From: an uncultured Oscillospiraceae bacterium
GTDB lineage: Bacteria; Bacillota; Clostridia; Oscillospirales; Acutalibacteraceae
NCBI GenBank assembly: GCA_900549055.1
Contig: URNB01000115.1
Span: 1-5,843 of the forward strand
Direction: 5' to 3'
DNA length: 5,843 bases
Of this stretch, positions 1 through 5,265 are shown one piece after another; position 1 is the stretch's first letter; each line of letters opens with the position of its first letter. Below the pieces are notes generated by a model. That model worked only from the letters and a program-made list of their open reading frames with translations. It was not told the origin of the DNA and ran no database searches. The position numbers and the translations under genes are program-made.

Positions 1-4
1 CTCG

Positions 5-51
5 ATTTTATATAATTGCATTTGCTAATGCAATTATTCAGTAGACATTAT
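5..51 (-). repeat. Left copy of 47-bp perfect inverted repeat containing a hairpin
   Basis: This 47-base stretch is the exact reverse complement of 5797-5843 at the other end of the window. Inside it, 12-22 pairs with 27-37 as an 11-bp perfect stem (arm ATAATTGCATT) around the loop TGCT. The stem has only two G-C pairs and no adjacent U tract, so it does not look like a classic intrinsic terminator. On the minus strand the repeat follows the isomerase gene directly and contains that gene's TAA stop (48-50). Identity with the right copy ends at position 52. On the outer side, bases 1-4 cannot be compared because the right copy runs into the end of the window. Confidence 0.93.
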
Positions 52-962
52 ATTACAAACTGACGCATATAGCGGCAGCTTAACGCAACGGAATCCATAA
101 CGCGCTGCTTTGAGCCTTCAAAGGCTTTATCCTCAACCTCAATGCAGGCATAGCCGTCATAGCCTATATCGGTAAGGGCTGAAACATATTTGCCCCAATC
201 AACATCGCCGAGTCCCGGCAGCTTCGGGCTCATGAAATCAAGCGGATACCCCATTATGCCCACGTCGTCAAGCTTATCCTTAAACAGCTTGATATCCTTA
301 AAATGAACATGGAATATTTTATCCCTGAACTCATAAAGCGGCTTTATGTAGTCGATCTGCTGCCAAATAAAGTGGCTCGGGTCATAGTTTATGCCGAAAT
401 TATCGCTGGGCAGCAGTTCAAACATTTTGCGCCAAAGCCTCGGGGTAGTAAACAGGTTCTGCCCGCCCGGCCACTGATCCGCGCCGAAAAGCATGGGGCA
501 GTTTTCAATTGCAACCTTAACGCCCTTTTCCTCGGCAAGCTTTATTATCGGCGGCCAAATTTCCTTAAATAATTCAAGGTTTTCTTCCACCGTCTTTGTC
601 TGATCCCTGCCTATAAAGGTAGTAACCATATTAACGCCCAAAAGCGCGCTCATATTTATTACCTTTTTAAGGTGAGCAATGTTTGCCTCGCGTTTTTGCA
701 GGTCGCCGTCCATAGTGTTCGGGTAAAATGCGAGAGAGGAAATTTCAATGCCCTTTTTCGCGCAGAAATCCTTTATATAGGCGATATACTCGGGGGACAT
801 ATTATCCACATCAATGTGGCTTACCCCAGCATAACGCCTTTCTGCCTTGCCCTGCGGCCAGCAGGCAACTTCCATACATTCACAGCCGTTCTTTACGGCG
901 TTTTCAACGGCTTCTTCAAAGGTAAAGCCGTCGTAAATTGCGCTTACAATGCCTAATTTCAT
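48..962 (-). CDS. Sugar phosphate isomerase/epimerase, xylose-isomerase-like TIM barrel
   Basis: This 304-residue cytoplasmic protein has the AP-endonuclease-2/xylose-isomerase-like TIM-barrel fold (IolE/IolI, tagatose 3-epimerase relatives). Likely divalent-metal ligands and catalytic residues are visible at the expected strand ends: E153 in VAIENC, D194 and H197 in YDPSH, H218/H220 in FHVHFKD, and E275 in CIEVED. Family members isomerise or epimerise keto sugars or inosose, and some act on 3-keto-glycosides; the substrate here is not identifiable. Length and the C-terminal ending MRQFVI look complete for the family. The ATG overlaps the stop of the upstream oxidoreductase (ATGA, 4 bases), and an AAGGAAG ribosome binding site lies about 8 bases upstream. 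It is the last gene of the four-gene operon. Its TAA stop lies within the 47-bp repeat. Fold assignment is secure; the precise reaction is not. Confidence 0.92.
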   Translation of the reverse strand: MKLGIVSAIYDGFTFEEAVENAVKNGCECMEVACWPQGKAERRYAGVSHIDVDNMSPEYIAYIKDFCAKKGIEISSLAFYPNTMDGDLQKREANIAHLKKVINMSALLGVNMVTTFIGRDQTKTVEENLELFKEIWPPIIKLAEEKGVKVAIENCPMLFGADQWPGGQNLFTTPRLWRKMFELLPSDNFGINYDPSHFIWQQIDYIKPLYEFRDKIFHVHFKDIKLFKDKLDDVGIMGYPLDFMSPKLPGLGDVDWGKYVSALTDIGYDGYACIEVEDKAFEGSKQRVMDSVALSCRYMRQFVI

Positions 963-1957
963 AGATTTATCTTCCTTTCCGGATATTTAATGTTCGCGCT
1001 TTGCTTTATTAAGTCCATACAGGTATGGACATTGTGCGTAAGAGCCGATACCGTGCGGTAATCGTTATAAAATTCTTTTCCGTTTTCAATATAATCGGCA
1101 AATTTAATTGCTTCATCGCCCATTATTTCATCACGGGCAGGCATTTCCGAAAGAATTGTTTCGGCGCCGCCCTTTACAAGCGAAATATCGCCGTATTGCG
1201 AAACAGAGCCGATTTTTAAAACGCCGCTGTCCCCCACTATTTCGGATTTTACGGCGGATTGCCCCGCCTTGCTGTAAGTCAGCACTGCGGTAAACCCGTC
1301 ATATTCAAAAAATGCGGAGCCCGATTTATCCGCGCCGTTTTCAAAAAACGAGGCGCAGGCTTTAATATTTTTCGGCATACCGAACATATCAACCGCCGCA
1401 TACACACAGTAAACGCCTAAATCCATAAGCGTTCCCGCGCAGAGCGACATATCGAAAATATTCATATGTTCGCCCGCCATAAAAGCGTCATATCTGCTTG
1501 AACGCTGGCAAAAATTTATTCTCGCAACCGAAATATTTCCGATTTGCGAAAGCCCCTCAAGCAACATATCCCGCCCCTTAAAGTGGCGGTTCATAATCGC
1601 CTCGGCGTAAATAAGCCCGCTTTTATCGGCAAGGGACAAAAGCTCATCATATTCCGCCGCCTTTGTCACAATAGGCTTTTCGCAGAAAACGTGCTTTCCG
1701 TTTTGCAAAAAAAGCTTGCTTTGCGCAAAGTGGCAGGAGTTCGGCGAGGCTATATACACAGCATTAGTCGCGCTGTCCTTCGCCAAAGCGTTTATATCGG
1801 TGCAAAAGCCCTCAAAGCCCTGCTTTTCGGCAAACGCTCTGCCCTTTTCGGCGGTACGCGAATAAACGGTCCTGAATTTATAGCGTCCTGTTTTACGCGC
1901 GGCGGATAAAAACTTTTCGGTAATCCCGCTCGTGCCTATTACAGAAAGGTTAAGCAT
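959..1957 (-). CDS. Gfo/Idh/MocA family NAD(P)-dependent oxidoreductase (second copy in operon)
   Basis: This 332-residue protein has an N-terminal Rossmann fold with the dinucleotide-binding turn IGTSGI (7-12). The family signature CEKP is at 92-95, with K94 the expected catalytic lysine. The C-terminal alpha/beta domain carries the second signature region LMDLGVY (177-183). The E-A-I-M-N-R stretch at 119-124 resembles the EAxMxR segment of the dihydrodiol-dehydrogenase/glucose-fructose-oxidoreductase branch, so it probably belongs to a different subfamily from its neighbour. Family members oxidise or reduce a hydroxyl of sugars, inositols or glycosides. The start ATG shares one base with the preceding stop (TAATG), which suggests translational coupling; a weak GAGG lies about 10 bases upstream. 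The stop overlaps the next gene by 4 bases. The canonical active-site histidine of the D-x-G-x-H form is replaced by tyrosine (Y183), as is common in this branch. Substrate unknown. Confidence 0.93.
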   Translation of the reverse strand: MLNLSVIGTSGITEKFLSAARKTGRYKFRTVYSRTAEKGRAFAEKQGFEGFCTDINALAKDSATNAVYIASPNSCHFAQSKLFLQNGKHVFCEKPIVTKAAEYDELLSLADKSGLIYAEAIMNRHFKGRDMLLEGLSQIGNISVARINFCQRSSRYDAFMAGEHMNIFDMSLCAGTLMDLGVYCVYAAVDMFGMPKNIKACASFFENGADKSGSAFFEYDGFTAVLTYSKAGQSAVKSEIVGDSGVLKIGSVSQYGDISLVKGGAETILSEMPARDEIMGDEAIKFADYIENGKEFYNDYRTVSALTHNVHTCMDLIKQSANIKYPERKINL

Positions 1958-3015
1958 TAAATATTAACCTCAATACGCTGCTTTTTATCGGACGACTCAA
2001 ACGCTGCTTCCATAACCTGCATAACGCGGCGAACCTCGCAGTGCTTAATGGCAGGCTCTGCTTTTTTATCAAGCACGGCGCAGAAATTGCGGTAGAAATC
2101 ATGTACATCGCTTACCGGACGGTCAACCTCGTACATATCAAGGGTTATCTCATCGCGCGGCGCCATGGTTTTGGTAATTCCCGCGGCGGTCTGCACGGGC
2201 AGGACTTCTTTTTCGTTCCATGCCTTCATGCGCGCTACCTGTGCCTTTTTCTGCCAGTCCTCAATGATTGCGCTGCCGTTTTTGCACTGCAGATAAAAGC
2301 GCGGCATTGCAATAAAGTTATATGTACCTACCTCAATATAGGCGGTCTTTCCGCTTTCAAAATAAAGGGTAAGCTTAAAGCCGTCGTCAACCTCGTCGGT
2401 CGTGATATTGGTAACCGTGCAGTATACGCTTACGATTTTTTCCTTTATAATCTGCAAAATCTGGTCGATAAGGTGCACGCCCCAATCGAGTATCATACCG
2501 CCGCCGTAGGGCTTGTGGCAGCGCCAGTCGCTCGGTATTCCGCGCGAGCCGTGTATTCTCGATTCAATGTTTATAAGCTCGCCTATCTCGCCCGAATTTA
2601 CAATTTGCTTCATTGCAAGAAAGTCAACGTCCCACCGTCTGTTCTGGTGAACGGTGAAGAATTTACCCGATTTATCGGCAGCGGCAATCATTTCATCAAG
2701 CGCCGCAACCGACATTTCAACCGGCTTTTCGCAAATAACGTTTTTCCCCTTTTCAAGCGCTTTTATAACAAGCTCCTTGTGGCAATCGTTCGGTACGGCT
2801 ATTACGACAGCGTCAACAGCCGCATCCGCCAAAACCTCATCATATGAAGCGTAAGCGTGTATTCCGTTTTTCTCGGCAAGCTCGGCTTTTTTCGGGTCAA
2901 TATCATAAATGCCGGTAAGCGCGGCAACGTCACTTGCAAGTATCTGCCTTGTGTGCCAGCCGCCCTGACCGCCGTAGCCTATAACTGCAAAATTCTTTTT
3001 CATATGGGGTATCAT
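1957..3015 (-). CDS. Gfo/Idh/MocA family NAD(P)-dependent oxidoreductase (first copy in operon)
   Basis: This 352-residue protein has a Rossmann nucleotide-binding motif IGYGGQGGW (12-20) and an acidic segment YDIDP (37-41) that favours NAD(H). CEKP is at 95-98 with catalytic K97, and the substrate-domain signature DWGVHLID is at 177-184, giving the usual Asp/His pair (D177/D184 region, H181). The segment PSDWRCHKPYGGG (161-173) is typical of the sugar-oxidising subfamily with a conserved glycine-rich loop. It would interconvert a hydroxyl and a ketone on a sugar or glycoside. Two starts are possible. The ATG at 3015 overlaps the ThuA stop (ATGA), but its GAGG is only about 1 base away. The ATG at 3003 (MKKNFAVIGYGG) matches where family proteins normally begin, but its GAGG is about 13 bases away. 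Coupling to ThuA translation is likely in either case. It is clearly not a recent duplicate of the downstream oxidoreductase. Confidence 0.94.
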   Translation of the reverse strand: MIPHMKKNFAVIGYGGQGGWHTRQILASDVAALTGIYDIDPKKAELAEKNGIHAYASYDEVLADAAVDAVVIAVPNDCHKELVIKALEKGKNVICEKPVEMSVAALDEMIAAADKSGKFFTVHQNRRWDVDFLAMKQIVNSGEIGELINIESRIHGSRGIPSDWRCHKPYGGGMILDWGVHLIDQILQIIKEKIVSVYCTVTNITTDEVDDGFKLTLYFESGKTAYIEVGTYNFIAMPRFYLQCKNGSAIIEDWQKKAQVARMKAWNEKEVLPVQTAAGITKTMAPRDEITLDMYEVDRPVSDVHDFYRNFCAVLDKKAEPAIKHCEVRRVMQVMEAAFESSDKKQRIEVNI

Positions 3016-3719
3016 TCCTCGATTTTTTTAATATTGGGGCAATCAATTTCCTTGCGGTAATCGTTGTAAGCCCAATGAATCGCATTCTTAATAACGCGGA
3101 TTATCTGCGGATTGTGGTAAGTCGGGAAGGTTTCATGCCCCGGCTGGAAATAAAATATCTTTCCGTAACCGCGCCTGTAGCAGCAGCCCGCGCGCAATAC
3201 CTCGCCGCCCTCATAGTTTCCTATAAATATAAGCTTGTCGGGCTCGGGTATGCTGAAAGGCTCGGCATAGGTTTCCTCGTGCTCTAATTTTATGTAACGG
3301 TCAATACCCTCGGCTATCGGGTGAGAGGGGTCACAAACCCAAACATACTCACGGTCGCCGTTTTCACGCCAGCCGAGCGAGCAGGGTGTGCCCATAAGCA
3401 GCTTGAACGGCTTTGAATGGTGTGCAGAATGAAGGAATACGGCACCCATACCCGAAAGCACTGCGTTTTGCACACGCTTTGCCACCTCGTCCGGCACCTT
3501 ATCGTGTGCAATATGCCCCCACCAAAGAAGAACATCGGTATTGCCGAGCAATTCATCGGTAATGTCCTCGACATTATCAAGCGTTACGGTTTTTACCGTA
3601 ATCTCATCATCTGTCAGGTGCTCTTTAAGGGCATTATGTATTCCCTCGGGATATATTGCCTTGACATCGTCATCGGTTTTTTCATGTAAAAATTCATTAT
3701 AAACGGTTACGCGAATCAT
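3012..3719 (-). CDS. ThuA-domain protein (trehalose-utilization family)
   Basis: This 235-residue protein has the ThuA fold, which resembles class I glutamine amidotransferases. Recognisable blocks are VLLWWGHIAHDKV (63-75), MGAVFLHSAHHS (91-102), the SHPIAEGID segment (132-140), HEETY (147-151) and GKIFYFQPGHE (186-196), followed by NPQIIRVIKNAIHW. No nucleophilic cysteine elbow of a true amidotransferase is evident. In Sinorhizobium, ThuA works with the ThuB oxidoreductase in catabolism of trehalose-type disaccharides via keto intermediates, but the biochemical role of most homologues is uncertain. It is the first gene of the operon, with a GAGGGG ribosome binding site 7 bases before the ATG and a promoter candidate upstream. 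Its stop overlaps the next start by 4 bases. It has no signal peptide and is presumably cytoplasmic. Family call is firm; function in this organism is inferred from context. Confidence 0.93.
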   Translation of the reverse strand: MIRVTVYNEFLHEKTDDDVKAIYPEGIHNALKEHLTDDEITVKTVTLDNVEDITDELLGNTDVLLWWGHIAHDKVPDEVAKRVQNAVLSGMGAVFLHSAHHSKPFKLLMGTPCSLGWRENGDREYVWVCDPSHPIAEGIDRYIKLEHEETYAEPFSIPEPDKLIFIGNYEGGEVLRAGCCYRRGYGKIFYFQPGHETFPTYHNPQIIRVIKNAIHWAYNDYRKEIDCPNIKKIEE

Positions 3720-3823
3720 ATAATCGCCCCTCTTTATTTTATATTCTAATTTTACAAATTCCCCGAGATTTTATCAAGTAAAATATATTGTATTTTATAG
3801 ACAAATATTGCTATACTTGGAAA
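3720..3823. other. A/T-rich gap between rodA and the ThuA operon, no clear terminator
   Basis: These 104 bases separate the end of the RodA-like gene from the ThuA start, both on the minus strand. They hold the ThuA promoter candidate and ribosome binding site. No G/C-rich hairpin followed by a U tract was found. Only a weak all-A/T stem (AAAATA with TATTTT) is visible, so read-through from the RodA-like gene into the sugar operon cannot be excluded. Confidence 0.5.
3749..3777 (-). promoter_or_regulatory. Candidate sigma-A promoter of the ThuA-oxidoreductase-isomerase operon
   Basis: On the minus strand TTGATA (3772-3777) is followed after exactly 17 bases by TAAAAT (3749-3754), one mismatch from consensus in each hexamer by eye. 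Transcription would start near 3742, giving a leader of about 23 bases before the ThuA ATG. The surrounding gap is strongly A/T-rich, so chance matches are possible. No operator palindrome is obvious. Confidence 0.5.
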
Positions 3824-4993
3824 TCATTTCATATTATCGTGCAGATATATGGTTCTCGAATTGCGGTGCAGATAAACATTAAGCACCAAACCTATACCGA
3901 GATACAAGCATAAAAGCGAGGTTCCGCCCGCGCTGAAAAACGGCAGAGTTATACCTATAACGGGCAGTACGGACGTGCACATACCTATATTTATTACCGC
4001 CTGGGTAAATATCATTGCGAAAACTCCCACGCAAATAAGCTTGCCGCTGTCCTTTTTTGAGAGCCGCGCAACCTGCAGGCACCTGAAGCAGATTCCGCCG
4101 AGCAGCAGAATTACAGCCATACAGCCCAAAAAGCCGAGCTCCTCCCCTATGCTTACGAAAATAAAATCGTTAAAGCCGTAGGGAACGATTCCGTTCTGCG
4201 TGAAATCGCCGTTTAAAAAGCCCTGACCCGCAAAGCCGCCGTTGGCAAGTGCGGTTCTGCCGCGCCACTGCTGATAGGTAGGCCATTGCTCGTTCGGGTC
4301 GCGCTTCGCGCCGAAATTCAAAACGCCGAAGATTGCGGTAAGCCTGTCGCGCTGGTCGTCATTCATAATAAAGAAATAAAGAATGGGCGCGGCAATCAGG
4401 ATTACGGGAATCATAGCCAAAAAATATTTTTTTGAAACGCCCGCCGCCCAAAGCATAAACACGACCATGACCGCAAAAACAAGTGCCGTTCCGTCATCGC
4501 CCTGAAAATGTATAAGCAAGACCGGAAAAGCTCCGTGCAAACAAACGGGTATTAAGTATTTAAGCTTGTTAATATTGGGCTTTACGGCGCTTATATGCGC
4601 GCTGAAGGTCAGTACAAAGCAAATTTTCAAAAGCTCCGCCGGCTGAAAGGTGGTAAAGCCTAAGTCAAGCCATGCCTTATCGTCGGTACCCTCGGGCGCA
4701 AAGCCTATAAAGAATGTAAGCATAACGGGAATTACACCCAGTGCCGCCGCAAGATACCAGTAGCGCAGAATTTTTGAGTAATCTACCGCCGAAATTATAA
4801 GCGCGGCAACGACCCCCGCCGCAAAGCAGATAAATTGGATTAAAAACGGGCGATATGTAGCCCTGTAATGGGTGGCGGAAAAAACCGCCGCACAGCCGTA
4901 AAGACTGGTGAAAATGCAGATTATTAGCAGAATTTTATCCGATTCGCGGATAAAGTCCGCAGCTTTTGCCAAAAGGCGTCGCAAAGCACACAC
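3824..4993 (-). CDS. rodA: RodA/FtsW-family (SEDS) peptidoglycan glycosyltransferase, most like RodA
   Basis: This roughly 389-residue polytopic membrane protein has about ten hydrophobic segments. SEDS proteins polymerise glycan strands from lipid II at the outer face of the membrane. Hallmarks are AWLDLG (107-112), FQPAELLKI (116-124), FQGDDGTALV (163-172), the extracellular loop leading to YGFNDFIF (272-279) with D276 at the expected catalytic aspartate, GEELGFLG (283-290), and NIGMCTSVLPVIGITLPFFSAGG (335-357). The NIGM...LP form favours RodA over FtsW. The usual HTDF is FNDF here, and the usual SYGG is SAGG. Start choice is uncertain: GTG at 4993 abuts the AGGGGA ribosome binding site with no spacing, whereas TTG at 4984 (codon 4) has about 9 bases, so the TTG may be the real start. 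No partner class B penicillin-binding protein lies nearby. It is transcribed divergently from folT. Confidence 0.93.
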   Translation of the reverse strand: MCALRRLLAKAADFIRESDKILLIICIFTSLYGCAAVFSATHYRATYRPFLIQFICFAAGVVAALIISAVDYSKILRYWYLAAALGVIPVMLTFFIGFAPEGTDDKAWLDLGFTTFQPAELLKICFVLTFSAHISAVKPNINKLKYLIPVCLHGAFPVLLIHFQGDDGTALVFAVMVVFMLWAAGVSKKYFLAMIPVILIAAPILYFFIMNDDQRDRLTAIFGVLNFGAKRDPNEQWPTYQQWRGRTALANGGFAGQGFLNGDFTQNGIVPYGFNDFIFVSIGEELGFLGCMAVILLLGGICFRCLQVARLSKKDSGKLICVGVFAMIFTQAVINIGMCTSVLPVIGITLPFFSAGGTSLLCLYLGIGLVLNVYLHRNSRTIYLHDNMK

Positions 4994-4999
4994 TCCCCT
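4994..4999 (-). promoter_or_regulatory. Ribosome binding site of the RodA-like gene, informative for its start
   Basis: AGGGGA on the minus strand ends directly against the GTG at 4993-4991. Zero spacing is unfavourable for that codon, but the in-frame TTG at 4984-4982 is about 9 bases away, a normal distance. This argues for initiation three codons inside the longest open frame. Confidence 0.55.
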
Positions 5000-5016
5000 G
5001 TGTATTTTATAACCTC

Positions 5017-5045
5017 ATTATATTTGATTTTTCCGCAATATGCAA
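5017..5045 (-). promoter_or_regulatory. Candidate sigma-A promoter of the RodA-like gene
   Basis: On the minus strand a perfect TATAAT (5017-5022) lies 17 bases downstream of TTGCAT (5040-5045). The -10 box matches the consensus exactly while the -35 box is weak, keeping only TTG. Transcription would begin near 5010, leaving a short leader of roughly 20 bases. Its -35 box lies only 7 bases from the -35 box of the divergent folT promoter. Confidence 0.6.
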
Positions 5046-5052
5046 GTAATTA

Positions 5053-5081
5053 TTGACAAACAGACTTAATAAGTGTAAAAT
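5053..5081 (+). promoter_or_regulatory. Strong sigma-A promoter of the folT leader
   Basis: A perfect TTGACA (5053-5058) is separated by exactly 17 bases from TAAAAT (5076-5081), one mismatch from TATAAT. Transcription would start near 5088, right at the base of the hairpin 5088-5104 and just ahead of the riboswitch. That position fits a promoter dedicated to the riboswitch-controlled transcript. Confidence 0.8.
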
Positions 5082-5087
5082 AATTAT

Positions 5088-5104
5088 CGGTGTTTAAAAC
5101 ACCG
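5088..5104 (+). other. Short hairpin at the predicted 5' end of the folT transcript
   Basis: CGGTGTT (5088-5094) pairs with AACACCG (5098-5104) as a 7-bp perfect stem with a 3-base loop. It begins at about the predicted transcription start and ends two bases before the riboswitch P1 stem. A terminal hairpin of this kind could protect the leader from 5'-end decay or insulate aptamer folding; this is inference. It has no U tract and is not a terminator. Confidence 0.55.
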
Positions 5105-5106
5105 TT

Positions 5107-5201
5107 GCAGAGTAGACGGTCGTGCGTCAAGTGCTGTCGGGACGGGGAGTTGCCCGGCAGACGAAGGATATTTCCGCGGTACGGCAGTCGCATCCCGCTG
5201 C
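5107..5201 (+). ncRNA. Tetrahydrofolate (THF, folT-type) riboswitch aptamer
   Basis: The region carries the conserved THF-riboswitch landmarks in order: GAGTAGA (5110-5116), GCGTCAAGTG (5124-5133), ACGAAGG (5161-5167), CGCGGTA (5175-5181) and GCATCCC (5190-5196). Pairing by eye supports the fold. P1 is 5107-5110 with 5198-5201. P2 is 5115-5123 with 5181-5189, eight pairs and one mismatch. The long P3 hairpin is 5134-5141 with 5153-5160, eight pairs including one G-U. The P3 loop GGGA (5145-5148) can pair with TCCC (5193-5196), the expected long-range pseudoknot. The aptamer senses reduced folates in Firmicutes and normally represses folate transport or synthesis genes when folate is plentiful. 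It sits directly ahead of folT, which independently supports the identification. Confidence 0.93.
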
Positions 5202-5239
5202 CGGCTAATATGAAGATACTTTTCTCCTTATTAGCGGTA
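5199..5239 (+). promoter_or_regulatory. Alternative (anti-sequestration) hairpin of the folT riboswitch
   Basis: Bases 5199-5210 can pair with 5229-5239: eleven pairs including one G-U, with G5203 bulged. Its 5' side overlaps the 3' strand of aptamer P1 (5198-5201), and its 3' side overlaps the inner part of the hairpin that hides the ribosome binding site. It therefore should form when P1 is not ligand-stabilised and leave the ribosome binding site free (the ON state). This was deduced by hand pairing. Confidence 0.65.
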
Positions 5240-5258
5240 AAACGGGTAAATAAGGAGG
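5223..5258 (+). promoter_or_regulatory. Ribosome-binding-site sequestering hairpin of folT
   Basis: The very strong Shine-Dalgarno TAAGGAGG (5251-5258) lies 7 bases before the folT ATG. The upstream run 5223-5232 (TCTCCTTATT) pairs with 5249-5258 over ten pairs, including one terminal G-U, around a 16-base loop. This buries the whole Shine-Dalgarno. No U tract follows that would make it a transcription terminator, apart from seven U just before the ATG, so translational control is the better model. Confidence 0.78.
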
Positions 5259-5265
5259 TTTTTTT

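Noticed and set aside
12..37. Repeat hairpin as an intrinsic transcription terminator
   Set aside because: The 11-bp stem has only two G-C pairs and no U tract follows on either strand, so a standard terminator call is not justified.
38..51. REP-like element recognised by a RAYT transposase, based on GTAG near the hairpin
   Set aside because: GTAG at 41-44 lies 3' of the hairpin on that strand rather than 5', the stem is not G/C-rich, and no RAYT gene is present.
1544..1909. 121-codon plus-strand open frame
   Set aside because: It is antisense to the Rossmann and CEKP region of the second oxidoreductase and has no independent support.
2041..2847. 268-codon plus-strand open frame antisense to the first oxidoreductase
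   Set aside because: It lies wholly opposite a gene with clear family motifs, lacks a ribosome binding site, and its translation resembles no protein family I recognise; it is a codon-bias shadow.
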